Shown: one piece after another, positions 1 through 12,715 of the stretch
Layout of the letters: every line of letters begins with the position of its first letter
Position numbering within the stretch: the stretch's first letter is position 1
Source of the DNA: Scortum barcoo
Taxonomy: Eukaryota > Chordata > Actinopteri > Centrarchiformes > Terapontidae
DNA length: 64,000 nucleotides
Assembly (NCBI GenBank): GCA_023238725.1
Contig: CM041537.1
Span: 30,600,009 to 30,664,008, forward strand
Reading direction: 5' to 3'
Program-made: the position numbers and the translations under genes
Notes under the pieces: model-generated
Told to the model about the DNA's origin: nothing
The model's database searches: none
What the model saw: the letters and a program-made list of their open reading frames with translations, nothing else

Positions 1-1135
1 GGAGGCTGTACAGATCATAAAAGCTTCTCATTGGGCTCCATGAATAACACTGACTTGACAATAGATATACATTTTCATGTAATTCAATGTAATAAACTCA
101 ATCTTGTTGTTACTGCAGTCTGGTATTTCACTTTTACTGAATTTATACTGAGAAATTATGCAAAACTCCACTCTTGCCATTCATGTTTTGAAAACCACAC
201 AAGTATTAGTAAGAGCAGTGAACCCAAGGTCAAAGGTATGGAATTATGTGTCCACAACATTGAAGTATTGAAGTATGGCCGTGAAGAGAGGGCTTAGTGA
301 CCAAAACAGGCTCTTGATTTAGTAGTCAATCTTCAATCCAACCCTCTCCTATGGGCACTGCCTCTTGGTAGGTATCAAGAGAATAAAAATAAATAATACA
401 CAACCAGTGGAGATGAGATTACCCTGGGCAGAAACTCTGGATGACTAGGTAAGAAAAGTAGCAATATAGGAGGACCTTAGTGTTGCGCTTCTTCACATAC
501 AATTTGAATAACCTGGACTCCTTCCTTTGGAAGGTTTGTCTCAAGTGGTAGATGGGGGAAGATGTTGGCCAAAGCTCTGCTATGCCTAAGTACTGCCTCA
601 CTGAGCTGCTATCAAAACTGTAGTTTGTGACATAATGCTTTTGCATAATAGTTCTGTACATAAATCTGTATTTACCATGACAGCAGGTAAACATAAAGGA
701 AGCACTTGCATTGACAGTATCAACAGCAAATTAAAACAGGAGCATTTGAAAATGGTAAATCAGCATCATGGGCCTGTCTCTGATACGAATTTGAGTCCAA
801 TCAGCCAATATCTGATTAAAAAATAACTAAGGAACCATAATAACCTAAGCAAGTGTAGTATTGTTAGGTATTTGGTAGGACACAATACACAGTTCTGAAT
901 ATGATATTATTCATTTGATGCCCAGAAACGCAAAGAAGTTGGTGTCATTTCAGCTTTACTAAATACTCGACCTCTGATAGACCCACTGAAAACCCACATG
1001 ATCCCAAGACAAGCTGAGTGGAAATTCTTAGCCTCTAGAACAGCTCAGGTTTTCAGTCTGCTGGATGATGTGCAATGAAATGGAACTCATCTCTCTGAGT
1101 TGTCAGTACATCCATACTGACTGCAAGGCCTCAAA
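1..1135. other. iqsec1 intron, no feature seen
   Basis: AT-rich unique-looking sequence. The open frames are short and resemble nothing I know. Confidence 0.5.
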
Positions 1136-2022
1136 GATCAAGAATCGAGAATCAAGAATCATTTGTTTTTTTTTTGTTTTTTTATATGTTTTCACAAGAC
1201 AAAATTGAGATTTGTGATTTGTGACTTACAGCTTTAAAAATAAATATATAGTAAAAATATGTAATATGTACACAAATATAGAAATCCAAAGTCCAAAGTT
1301 GCAGCAGCAATGCACAGTAGGGGGGTGGGTCAGTTGTTCAAGTGCAGTCAAGTGCATGTCTCAAGTTCTCAATAGGGGGAAATGCATTGAACAGCTCTGG
1401 GGAAAAAGCTGTTTTTCAGTCTGGTAATTGTTGTCTTTATGTTTCTTTACCGCTTTCCAGATGGAAGTGGTAACGAACAGTCCATTTCCCGGGTGGGTAG
1501 GGTTGGTGGTGGCAATATGTCGGGCCTTCTTCTGCATCTGGCCAGCGTATAATGAGTTCCAGGTCTGGAAGAGGACTTCTCCACAATCCCCTGTGCTGTT
1601 TTCACCACCCGGGCTAAGTCCTTTTCGGTCTTGTGCAGTGCAGCTGCCATACCACACTGTTGCACTGAGGCAGAGGATGCTCTCTATTGTGGCCCTGTAG
1701 AAGTTTGTCAGGAGCTGAGGGGAGAGTCCAGCACGTTTCAGCTTCCTGAGGAAGAAGAGTCTTCTTTACCAGGTGATCTGTGTTCATGGACCAGGTCAGG
1801 TCAGATGTGATGTGGATGCCCAGGAACTTGATATTGTTGACACGCTCAACTGCTTCCCCGTGGAGAGAGAGGAGCGTGCTCTGTCCTCCTGGACCTCCTG
1901 TAGTCCACTATGACCTCCTTGGTCTTGCTGGTGTTCAGAACAAGGTTGTTGTTTGAGCACCATTTAGTAAGGTGCTGGATCTCCTTCTCTGTAGTGGGTC
2001 TCATCATTGTCGGAGGACACAA
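1136..2022 (-). mobile_element. 5-prime-truncated Rex1/Maui-like LINE
   Basis: The minus strand encodes broken reverse-transcriptase C-terminus: EIQHLTKWCSNNNLVLNTSK, TKEVIVDYRRSRR, then ATVWYGSCTAQDRK-like and DLARVVKTAQGIV pieces, with LPLPSGKR near the end. The 3-prime end is a short repeat of the form (GATTCTTGATTCT), read in reverse at 1136-1168. Confidence 0.8.
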
Positions 2023-4572
2023 TTCTAAGCAAATACAATGTACCAAGTGCAGAATTTTCCCTTTAAATGATCAATTCAGATCTTGGTTGATCTAGCACAG
2101 TGAAGCACTGTAGAATTTGTATTTTTATTTTTGTAATTGTTTTTTTGTTTCAGGAGTGCAAAGAATTTTATATTATTTGTTTATTTTAATTTATTTTGTT
2201 GATAAAAACACAGCATCCAAAACTGTACTCTGTCAGATTCTTCGTACGACTCTCCTGTAGTTGTTGATTTATTTTTATGAGTATTGAATAAATTACTCAT
2301 CTATGTTCTAACTTTTTTAGAAGGCCCTACCCTAATGCTGCCATCAGTCTGTCACTGGCCCGCAGTGGACCCCTTTCAAACGATTTGCCACTGTGTCAAG
2401 CAAATTTTCTGAGGAACACCCTTAAATCAGTTACTAAAATGTTCAATAAATAACCTGGTAAAAAAATAAATTATTATTAAAAAAATATATCAGCTACATT
2501 CTATGTATTGCCCAGTCCTAACATCTGCCTTCAACACCTATCCTGATTGTGTGAAAAGTGACAAATTTGCTGATTCTTCACATTCTCATGTGTAGTTGCA
2601 TGTTTGCGTGTTTAACCACAAGAAATCTAAAATACATGAACAACAATCAACTTATGGTCTTCAGTGTACTACATAATGTAAACTTGATAATAAACTTTGA
2701 CATAATCACATAAATTGACCTCCCATATATCACAATTTTCTCGTTTTCCAACCAGTCAAAGCGCTTTACACTACATGCCATTCACCCCATTCACATATAA
2801 ATTCATACAGTGATAGGATAACATCCAAATAATGGAAGACCCACTCTTCCTCCTGCACCACAGCTGCCCCCATATATACACAACGGGTGACAAATTAAAG
2901 TAAAAACCTGAGTGGAGTGGAGAAACATGACTAATATAGATGCTTCCATACAGGTAGACTACATAGTCCAGTTAAGCAACTAACATCCAGTCATGCTCTG
3001 TGGCATGTATGAAAATGTTGAGCAAGTGCAGATAAGTCTGATTTCTGGCAAGAAGAAAAGATCTAAGTGAATTTAAAGAGGGTTCATTGTTGGAGCTCTG
3101 ATGGCAGAAGCTTCAGTCACAACGTCAGCTGACTCATGTTTCAACAGGAACAGTGACTAAAGTGACATCTACATTTAAATCTGATAATGATGAATAGATG
3201 AGTCATCCTTCACCACATTCTCCACAAGTGAGCAAGTGTACATGGCATCCACCAAGAGAACAGTGCAGACCTGAATGGTGACCAATGACCAATGGTCATC
3301 ACAATGGTTTGGATCCACTTGTCCCCGTATATATATATGGCATAATAGATATATATATGGCATAATAGATCTCTTTTACCTCCAATATTCTCCATGAATA
3401 TTTCATTCCAAAATGTATTCTCCTTTTCTCCTTTTCAAAGTTGATTTATTCCTCTCATCTTCTGTATTCAAATGGCAGCCTGTCAAGACCACCCTCGGGC
3501 TTCAAAATCTACAGTGTTTTCTGTGTGAAATCTATTTCTGCTTTGGATTTAAATGCATCACAAACAGTGCATATTTCACAGCTTGCCCAAAGCAACTGTG
3601 GCATATGTGCTTACTCATAAAGTCAAAACTTTGTTATTTTCCCAGCCAATTTTCAGATGTCCTCTGGCAGCATTTACTTTTTTGACTCCTGATTTGCTGC
3701 ACATTCTGAGCTGCTGACCATTTCTTGCAGCACTGCACACATGCAAGCACACAATCACACACAAACACACAGATGCCTTAACACACTGAACTGATGAAGA
3801 CCTTAGTCCATGTCTTAAATATTGTAAGAAGAACAGCTCATGGTATTGTGAAGGGGTTTTTTCAGTCTACAGCAAATGTTGATGAATGCAATGTGATAGA
3901 GTACTGGCTGAACCAGGTGTTCAGCTTAACAGCTACTGTATATACTGTACATGGGATGGCTCAGGAGGATCAAATTTTCAAATGGTCATTAAACTCTAAA
4001 AATGTCCTGTCTCAAAAAATATATTTTCCCTCGGGAAACAAAACAGGAAACAACAGGCACAACTACTAAACTGGTACTGCCAAGAGTGCCCTGGAATTGC
4101 CCATCTATCCACATCGATCCCATGGACAATATCCTGACTGGCAAAATTAGCAAGGGCATACTCTTGTGCACCTGCAAAGTCTGTGGCATCAGAGATGTTT
4201 TCCACAGCAGGTGTTTTCCCATCTTTGTCAGGACCCCTTTGGCTCCACTTTTCAACGTAGCTAACCAAGAGTTCATATGTGACGAATTGGGGATGAAATG
4301 TTGAGAAATTAGACGTGTTAAATATCATCATCAGTATCATTGTGGCTTACTTGAGATCAATGCACATTTTTCCCCAATGTGTGTGTGCACATGCATGCAA
4401 AGGAGGGTGGAGATCTTCAAAAAATGGTCAAATATTTCCTAGTGAAAATTTTCATATGCTCCAGACAGCTTCACAGCTCATTTTACTAATTATAGGGTGT
4501 CGCAGGAAACCTGTGCTCTGAAATACAACACACATTGTGTTTTTCCTTGTAACACTTGAGGTGTGAGTTTCC

Positions 4573-4576
<4 letters not shown>
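2023..4576. other. iqsec1 intron, no gene seen
   Basis: Non-coding sequence with a duplicated tatatatatggcataatagat at 3329-3370. Two opposed frames at 3989-4340 are chance. Confidence 0.5.

Positions 4577-4617
<41 letters not shown>
4577..4617. repeat. CA microsatellite
   Basis: About 20 uninterrupted CA units; open frames here read His-Thr repeats and are not genes. Confidence 0.95.
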
Positions 4618-4618
<1 letters not shown>

Positions 4619-4809
4619 ACACAGGAGAGCAAAACATTACACAATCAATCTTCCCATCATCTTCCTCAATACACAGTTGTTGTTGTTGCACAAAATGTTT
4701 CTTACTTTTTGCATGTTTTCATGTCTATCTGTGTTAATGCTGGGGGGGTATCCTGAGACTAAGATATCTATTGCTTGGACACATACATTGGATACGTCTC
4801 AGGAACTAT

Positions 4810-4998
4810 CCAAGCATCAAGAATCAAGAAGAATCAAGAATCTTTATTGTCATCATGTTTTCACATAACAAAATTAAGATTGGTGACTTCCAGCTTTAAA
4901 CATAAATATATGTAAAAATATGTAATATGTACATAAATATCTAAAGACTTAAAGTTGTAGCAGCAATGTACAGTAGGGGGGTGGGTAAGCAATAAGCA
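4810..4998 (-). mobile_element. 3-prime end of the same Rex1/Maui-like LINE
   Basis: aagaatcaagaatctttatt, then gtcatcatgttttcacataa and gcagcaatgtacagtagggg match the 3-prime UTR of the copy at 1136. Only about 190 bp remains. Confidence 0.7.
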
Positions 4999-5089
4999 AA
5001 AAGCAATGCTTGAAGCTGCTCAATGTCCTCTTGGATACATCCTCTTCACTTCTTCTACTTCTACATTTCTGTCAATAATTTGTATTTGT

Positions 5090-5320
5090 ATCTATTGCGC
5101 ACATCAATTACATGTCTGTCTGTCCCTCCTCTGCTGCTCTTCCTGAAGGAATCTTCCATTTTATCCCTGTTAAAGTAAAGGGTTGGGGTAGGAGTCCTCA
5201 ACCAGGTGAAAGATCTAAGGACAGAGGGTGTTGCATGCTGTAGAGAGTGTAAAGCCCCTGGAGCCAAATTGTGATTTGCAAGACTGGGCCATAGGAATAA
5301 AATGTACTCGCTGTGAAGCC
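5090..5320 (+). repeat. Fish interspersed repeat ending ...aataaaatg (LINE tail or SINE)
   Basis: gtctgtctgtccctcctctg, tgaaggaatcttccatttta, ctaaggacagagggtgt and gtgtaaagcccctggagcca match the copies at 12488, 14290 and 50270. The family shares a 3-prime end like gggctatataaataaa. Confidence 0.6.
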
Positions 5321-8300
5321 TGATTCCATGATAAAAGTATTGCCTTTCAGATCTGGACCTAGTGGGGAGACATGTGGTTGTAGGTTATTTTGATTTACTT
5401 TAACCTGGGTCATAGCTCACTCGCTTTCACTATGAAGATCAACTCTGTTGTGAAAAATGCATAAGACGCTGGAGTAACAGAGACATTTGATTTCTCTTCT
5501 GCAGCAGTGAAGACAAAACTGGGGCTTTCAGTAACTATTACGCTGTAACCTGAGCTTCTATAGACACTTAAAGGTAGACTCAAGTAACTTAACTACCACT
5601 GACAGCATACTAATAGAATGTCAGCCAGTGTAACAGTGGGACTCACTGATGTGTTTTGAACAGTTTTTGGACAAAAATGACACTCTGTGGCTTTGAATAC
5701 ACACACACAACACTTGTAGGTATGATACAGTGATTCATCTTTGTTTTTGGTGGGATGTCAAACAACAATTGTATATCACAAGATATCCTTTCTATCGACT
5801 CAGCTCCTGCCGATTGACAAGGAAAACCGGACAATTGCTCCAGGGTGCCAGATCACTTGTTGCAATTTCTCATTGCTTGGTAGTTTGGTGGTTGTTTGCC
5901 ATTGTGTCCAAACTGAGGTAGCTCATGAGTGAGGGAGGGAAATTCAGCAGCCTGTGCAGAAGCAGTGATTGAAACTCTCTCAGATACTCTGCTCTGATTG
6001 GTTGTTTTGATTTATGTATGGTGGATTCTTTTCCAATGATCTTAGAGGCAGCAAGTGGAGAATTTATCACAGATTGTCTGCCTCATGTACTACTGTCAGG
6101 ACAGAGTAACAGTTTTAGTGAATATGACTAAAAGGTATTTTTATGATTGATAATCGAGAGAGAGACAGAGGGAGAAAGAGATTCTTTGCATTTATAGTGT
6201 TATTTATTAACCATATTGAATAAAAATGTTGTGGAAAATGTTTAGCCAAATGATCACAGTCTATATGTCACAGTAACCTGGGGTTGGTGAGATTATTCAA
6301 AGTGCAGCAGCTGCTTTCTGGGTGTCTGTCATGTGCAATCAGCTATGTTCACTTGGTCAGGCCTACAACATATTAACTCTGTAAATCTTAAATCTAAGTC
6401 ATGTTTTCAAATCAAACATCCATAGGAATCTTTCATATCTTTTCCAGGTCATATACTCTTTTACCAACACACAAATAATGGGAGCTGTGTGAGTTTGCCA
6501 AGTAAAGCACAATGAAAAACACAGAATAGTAACACAGTCAATTAACTCATCAAACAGACAGTGGCGGGAACACAAAGAGAAAACACAATCACAACTACTT
6601 CAAATCTACTTCCAATCTGTGAGCAGCCTTCTCTTAATCACGTCACTGATTACCTGGAGAAACAAGGTGACTGGTCTTGCTGTGTGCAGATAGACTAAAA
6701 TTATACTGTGTGTACAAGTGTGTGTCAGAGGGCCTAGGAGAGCAGAGCTCCCTCATTGCCCCTCCAGTCAAGGCCAGAACTCTATGCTGACTGTAGTCAA
6801 CACAGAAAGAACAGCTGACGTGGCCAAACTGTTGACAAAACACAAATGACAGGACTCTCAGCTCTGTGTGTGTGTGTGTGCATAGAGGAAGTGATTTTAA
6901 ATAAAACATTGCTTGATTTTGAACCACAGAGATTAACCATGTCAGGAGAATTCAAACACAAATCTGTGTGCTTCGTCACTCAGGTGTTAAAAGGCCACAG
7001 CAGGATGGAAAATCCTGAAAGATGAGTTCCCATCCCCTGCTCCACACTGATAGCTATTTATAGCCCCAAACAACCGATGAGTGAGCAAATATGATAATGA
7101 TGTCATAGGTTAAAAGGCTTTACAGCATTGTACTCAGCAAAATGAACCATACCAGGTTACTGCTGTAGATGCAGATTTGCAAAGCAAAAATACATTTTGT
7201 AAAGGCAGTATTTTCAGCAGCAACCTGCATGTTATTGGACTGTGGGAGCTGGAAGGGAGCCCACGAGGCTTAGAACTCCTGCCTGCAAAACGTCAGAGAT
7301 TTAGCCATTTCATTTATACCTCTAATATTTCTGGCTGTACTGGACCAATGCAGGTAATAGGTTTTTATATAGATGTGGTAAAAATCCTTTTTCATTTCTA
7401 AAGGCGCACTTATCAGGAATAGTACGACTCAGTCTATGGAAACAGTGTTGTCTCTGGCTTTGTGTTCAAAATTTTGACAAAATAACCATTATGATGTCAT
7501 AGTGATGTCATCAGGGTTATCTTGGCTTTGGCTTGCAACTGTTTTTTTTGGAAAGTCTGCATTTCAGACTGAAGGTGTGGGGTCAGGACAAAGTGACCAT
7601 GAAGGATAGTAGGAGGGTCTGATTAAGATGCTGTGTGACTGTATGGATCCAACATTTTGGAGCCTAATCCATGCTAGAGACTAAAAGCAAGAATATCTCT
7701 CCCTCTGCTGCTGCAGACATTTCAGTCAAATAATGATTTATAAAATACCTTAAGAGAAGAATGTTGAAAATATGAACTCAATGACCTATAATCTGGGGGG
7801 GGGAAATGGATGAAAAGTAATACATTTATTCTGACAGCAAAAGAGTGTTTTCCTTTAAAATGAATAAAATCCTAAAAAAGATGACACAGGACTACTTCCC
7901 CCCCTGACCAATCGGAGGGCTGCTCAGCAGCTCAGGTGTTCAGTGTTGCCGTTGCTGTTTTTTCATTGTTTGTACTGACTTTAATGGAAAAGAGCCTTTT
8001 CTATCTGAATAAATGTGTTGCATTGTTTTTTCACTGCTCATATCCACCCAATTTCCCAAGAACACAAGGTCATGAAGTTTCTAATGCCTTCAGGTCAACA
8101 GTGTAAAACAAAGTCTAACAAAACATAAACTCATGTGCATTTACAGTATTTAAAACAGGTAATATCCTTATCAGAAATCAACAAAGTAGTATTTACAGTG
8201 CTAAGTGACCTAAGAATGTGTAAAACTGCTTTAAAGAAGTGTGCCTGTTTTTGAGAATCATTTGACTCAAAAGCTGTATTCAGTAAAAATAACTGCATTT

Positions 8301-8362
8301 TCCTGCTGAGATGAGCAAAGCCTGCAGGGATACTTCCTTGATGGAATATCTCTCAGTCAGTT
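5321..8362. other. iqsec1 intron, mostly unassigned
   Basis: Apart from the repeat at 6058 I see no gene. The 5460-6060 stretch (for example ctcatgagtgagggagggaa, ttctcattgcttggtagttt) may belong to the same interspersed family. Confidence 0.45.
6058..6150. repeat. Interspersed repeat copy A (shared with about 45640)
   Basis: tttatcacagattgtctgcc, tcatgtactactgtcaggac and agagtaacagttttagtgaa align base by base with 45640-45735. The family is unnamed by me. Confidence 0.5.
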
Positions 8363-8455
8363 CTGATGGTGTGTTGTGTGTATCCTGATGGTGTGTTGTG
8401 GTGTATCCTGATGGTGTGTTGTGGTGTATCCTGATGGTGTGTTGTGGTGTTTCCT
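8363..8455 (+). repeat. 23-bp minisatellite, about four copies
   Basis: The unit ctgatggtgtgttgtggtgt plus atc repeats four times, the first with tgtgtgt in place of tggtgt and the last ending tttc. Confidence 0.85.
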
Positions 8456-8808
8456 AGCACTGGGAAGAGCTCCAAAGCAAATGCGTTGTTTCAAATTAGA
8501 AGCATTTTATGGCCCTGAGGAAAATAAGTCATCCTCACTGATACTGTCCACACTAACTGCACATCACATCATTATTCCTTGGCAACATCCTCGGATAATA
8601 TCCAGCAGATAGATTACTTGTTGCCTACGGAAAAATAAATGAAACCTAGCAGCAGGACCAAAGATGCTTAAACTTGTTTTGTGACAGACAAACAAGGCGG
8701 ATGCCTCACCTGTCCTGATAAAATAGTGCCACGCACTGCTCCAGACTTTTTACCGCACACAGTCAGTCCTCTCCAGAATCTATAATTCAGAGTGATACAT
8801 GTAGTTGA

Positions 8809-9198
8809 AGAAGGGCAGCACAGTGGTGTGGTGGTTAGCACTGTTGCCTCACAGCAAGAGGGTTCTGGGTTCAATCCCTGGTTGAGGCAGGCCCTTCTGT
8901 GTGGAGTTTGCATGTTCTCCCTGTGCCTGCGTGGGTTCTCTCTGGGTACTCCAGCTTCCTCCCACAATCCAAAGACATGCAGGTTAGGTTAATTGATAAG
9001 TCTAAATTGCCCCTAGGTGTGTATGTGAGTGTGAATGGTTGTATGTCATCTGTGTTAGCCCTGCGATTGACTGGCGTCCAATCCAGGGTGTACCCTGCCT
9101 CGCGCCCAAAGAAGATAGCTGGGACAGGCTCCAGCACACCCCGTGACCCGTGACCCTGTGTTCTCAGGATAAAGCGGGTTAGGAAAATGGATGGATGG
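8809..9198 (+). repeat. tRNA-promoter SINE with ATGG tail and 12-bp TSD
   Basis: It starts gaagggcagcacagtggtgt, with an A-box-like tggtgtggtggttag and a B-box-like gggttcaatccc, and ends in atggatggatgg. It is flanked by the perfect duplication acatgtagttga at 8797-8808 and 9199-9210. Long open frames across it on both strands are artefacts. Lies in the iqsec1 intron. Confidence 0.8.
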
Positions 9199-9507
9199 AC
9201 ATGTAGTTGAGAGTGCGCCTCACTGATCCATATTACGCAATAGGCGTGTGAAGCGTGCGTAGCCTGTGTGCGCCTGATATAAGCCCTCACAATGTAGACA
9301 TTACACGGACCATTAAAGAGCTGATCCGTGACTAACCGGCACAGAAGTGTGCGTCTGATGTGGCTGCCCGGATCCACCTGGCGTACACGGATCAGATAAT
9401 CACGGCCACCCACCTCCAGCCCCGGGTGGTGATACGAAGGAGGGATCTAAACTTTGACAGAGCCCTGTTCACCCACACCATGTGGCACACACTGACAGCC
9501 AACTTAC

Positions 9508-9788
9508 TTTTCGTGCATGACATTCTCCCTGATGGCTCCCAGGCTGGAGAGGCTGCCCTGCTGGAGTCTGCAGGTGGCCAGGTGCCGCTGGTGCTGGTCC
9601 TTCAGACAGGCGTTTTCCTTGCACAGATCCGTCACCTGCAGCTCCAGCTCATCGATCCGGTCCCTCTGCTTCTCCAGCAGCCCCTGCTGGGTCTCGATGA
9701 TCTTGTTCAGCTCCTTCAGGTACTCCGCTGCTTTGCTCGGGTTCTCTGTCGGATTCTCCATCTCGTACAAGCTCCGTTGTCCGTCCAT
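9508..9788 (-). CDS. iqsec1: IQSEC-family ARF guanine-exchange factor, first coding exon (partial gene)
   Basis: This is the N-terminal exon of an IQSEC/BRAG protein. These proteins are guanine-nucleotide exchange factors for ARF GTPases and work in endosomal trafficking and at synapses. Only the N-terminal coiled-coil is here; the IQ motif, Sec7 and PH domains must lie beyond the left edge. The peptide begins MDGQRSLYEMENPTENPSKA and continues with a heptad-rich helix containing AAEYLKELNKIIETQQ, LLEKQRDRIDELELQVTDL and CKENACLKDQ, a pattern shared with the IQSEC1/2/3 N-termini. The Met at 9788 is chosen; a second Met at 9761 is also plausible. The frame stays open upstream to a Met at 9854, but that stretch is translated microsatellite. 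The exon ends at a consensus donor (GTAAGT, complement of 9502-9507) in phase 2. Assignment to IQSEC1 rather than a paralogue rests on linkage to hdac11, as on human 3p25. Confidence 0.85.
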
Positions 9789-10270
9789 GAAGGCGATATC
9801 CACACAGCCAGGCAAACAGCCCCCCCTCTCTCTCTCACACACACACACACTCACGTTCAGTAGTAGTAGGGCTGAGCGCTGTCTAACCCACAGACCATCC
9901 TCCGCTCCGACATGGCTGCTCGCTGGTGTTCAGACCGCGGAGCTGCACCGACAGCCCGGCTAACCTCCAGCCTGCCGCTCCGTGCAGGGAGCGCTCTTAA
10001 CTCTATCGGGGCCGGAAGGGGGGGCGGCGCTCCTCCGCCGGTCTCTGAGGCTCGGTGTGCTGTGGGGCATAGGTGGCACTGAGTCCGCTCACAGAGCATG
10101 TGATCCGCTCAACAGGTAGGCCGGCTCAGTGCCTGTCGCGCCCAGTGTGTCCCAGTGTGAGGGCCAAAGCGCCCGGACAGCAGCGCCTGTGTGTGTGGCT
10201 GTGTGTGTGTGTGTGTGTGTGTGACGCGTGTGTGTGCTCATGCAGGAGGAGAGAGAGCTTCCCTCCGCAC
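9640..10270 (-). promoter_or_regulatory. iqsec1: CpG-rich promoter and 5-prime region of iqsec1
   Basis: GC and CpG content rise sharply here relative to the flanks, with a GC-box-like run (ggggggcggcgc near 10020) and many CG dinucleotides from about 9880 to 10180. The region overlaps the first coding exon and extends upstream of it on the minus strand, as expected for a CpG-island promoter. A short CA run (about 9838-9852) lies in the presumed 5-prime UTR and a TG run (about 10199-10222) lies further upstream. The transcription start cannot be placed from sequence alone. Confidence 0.6.
10199..10222. repeat. TG microsatellite
   Basis: Short TG run at the upstream edge of the iqsec1 CpG-rich region. 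Confidence 0.85.
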
Positions 10271-12487
10271 ACAGCGTGCCCGACAGCAGCTGGATTAACC
10301 TTGTGGCCTGTTTGAAGTTCACATCAAGAGCTGAGCTGATCTTTTTAAAAATCCTTCAAGAGGACGCAGCTTTTATCCAAATTCTTGACGCTGAAATGAT
10401 TTTATTGATGCTGTCAGGAGCCTCAAGCACATGTGGGTGAAACTGCTCAGGAGGAGCAACATGAGCTGCTGGGACTTAATTAATGCAAACAGTTAATGAA
10501 AGAAAACACACCACGAGAGCACAGGAGCTGGAGATGATTTTTGGCCACTTGGGGGCAGCGGAACGAGCTTTTATCATGTGTGGTTTTATCATGTGTGGAA
10601 CATGTTAACAAAGAGCCCGATGACACTTCAGCATCACGACCTGTCCACCTCATAACCAGCACTCACTCTGCTGTTTGTCTCCACACACTCATGTGGGTCT
10701 GCTGTGGGCAGAGTGGCCAGTGTGTCCAGAGGCAAACCCACACCAATCCAATATGGAAGCAGTTTTGCCCTCTGGGGCCCTCGTAGCCCTCCAATGATCA
10801 CAGCACAGTTGTTGTTGTTTTAACATCATAGGTGTTATAGGTTAGGGGCACTCAAACCTTTTAGAAGCTTAATAAATGAATTAAAATGTTTCACAAAAAC
10901 AAGTGTGGATTCAAAAACCAAATCATGGCCATTTCAAACTGCTTGTTAAACTTTTTAAAACTTTCCAAACGAATGAGGAACACTTGAATTTAAAATGAGT
11001 TTTGCTATGTGAAGATGAGATCGTCTCATTGTCAGAGAGAGGAGGTTCAGGCTCAGCCTCGCCTTCTGTTGGCTGTTATTAACTGTGTCTGTGTGCTGTT
11101 TGGGGCTGGCCAGGTAGGGCACAGTGGATTTATCAGGACATTTTCTCAGGAAACAGCTGCCTGGAAATGAGGATGACGACAGCAGTTAACAAAAACAGTA
11201 ATAGTTGCTCAGAGTAACTCATCCACATTACACATCATCATTTGACACATTGTTCATATACAAATATTTATAAGTGCTACTTCAACACAAATATAATGAA
11301 GCTCAAGAGCTTAAACTATATTTTGACACACACACACTCTTTTCAAGCCAAGGACTAAAGATGAGCGAGTGTGTCTTTATCATGTCAGTAGATTTGGTCC
11401 TTTAGAGCGCATATTCCCATTTTCCCAGACAAAATTACAGTTAATAAAATGACCGCAAACAATTCTCAAGCAAACAATTCTTTGTGCGACCGATAATACA
11501 GCCTTAACCTCTGAGGAGGAATATGAGGAAGTACACCTCAACCAATGGTGCAGCTGTGCAGGGTTAAAAGAAGCTTCCTTTTAGGGTGCACAGCTACATT
11601 AAAGCTAATGTTACATTAGACTTTATTAGCTGAAAACTACAATGTGTACATTAATCTGGCAAAATGATAAGAATATTCCTCTTTTTTTTTAAATCTTCCA
11701 GATGCCATATTGGTATAAGGGTGAAAACTGGAATGTATGAATTAAGGTGTTTTCAGATAACTTAACCACTACAGCTTCTGTTCTTGAAGAGAAAGGTTGG
11801 AAAACATTTCTACATATGAACAAGCCACCAAGGTTTACAGAGCTAAAGTGCATACAGCTTGTTCATACTGCTGTTGCTGCTGTGCTGCAAAAACCAAAGA
11901 ATAACCTTTGTTACTTATGAAGCCCTTTCTCCTCCCAGAGGATCTCTGGTTCCACAGCCTACAGTTGATCTTGTGTCTTCGCAACTTTAACTGTTCTTCT
12001 GTGCTAATGCACTTCACACCTGAGGTCTGACAATTGGCCCCATCAACATTTAAGAACACTAAAGAGCAGGTGAAACTGCTGAGCTTAACTTGGAGCTGTA
12101 GCTGCTCACAGAACACACTGCACTGTTATCAATTCATCATCCATATAACGCTTTTCAGACCATTCTTTCCTCCATCACATCTGGCCTAATAAGTAACAAT
12201 AACTCTTAAATATCTTTTTGACACTATCAGAATTGCAAAAAGTACTCAAAAACAGCTGTTTTGTCAGGCTCATTTTCTTTTTTTCTGTAGAAAAATAGAT
12301 AACATTAGATATCCTACAAAATTATAAGGAAATCTAGAGATCCACCTGGACTCACGGGCTCCTTTCCAATCCATTTCCTGTGATATCGTCACACATGGAC
12401 TAAACCCATGAACTCAGTTTATCTACAGCATTTTATTACGATTACGACCCATGTTTAACTCCATATATGACTGATGATGATGTTCTC
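10271..12487. other. Intergenic, upstream of iqsec1
   Basis: No exon recognised. GC content falls off from the CpG-rich promoter. Regulatory elements of iqsec1 may lie here but no motif stands out. Confidence 0.45.
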
Positions 12488-12715
12488 TGTACATGTGGCA
12501 TCTATTGCACGTCTGTCCCAGTCCCAGGGAGAGGGATCCCTCATCTGTGGCTCTTCCTCAGGTTTCTTCTTTTTCCCATAAAGGCAGTTTTTTGAAGTTT
12601 TTCCTGACCCGGTTCGAGGGTCTAAGGACAGAGGGTGTCACAACTGTGACAGATTGTAAAGCCTCTCCGAGGCAAACGATGTTTGTGATTTTGGGCTTTA
12701 AATAAATAAATTTTT
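12488..12715 (+). repeat. Fish interspersed repeat, best-preserved copy
   Basis: catctattgcacgtctgtcc, gagagggatccctcatctgt, gaggtttcttctttttccc, gagggtctaaggacagaggg, tgtaaagcctctccgaggca and gggctttaaataaataaatt in order. Coding frames across it are not genes. Confidence 0.65.

Noticed and set aside
3329..3370. Duplicated tatatatatggcataatagat as a mobile-element end
   Set aside because: Only two short AT-rich copies in direct orientation; simple local duplication is enough.
4556..4868. Open frames rich in His-Thr
   Set aside because: They are translations of the CA microsatellite.
8871..9413. 180-codon minus-strand open frame
   Set aside because: It runs through the SINE at 8809-9198 and is caused by that repeat's composition; no conserved domain, and the SINE copies elsewhere are not open in this frame.
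9360..9963. Two plus-strand open frames of 148-167 codons
   Set aside because: They are antisense to the iqsec1 exon; the minus-strand peptide is the conserved one.
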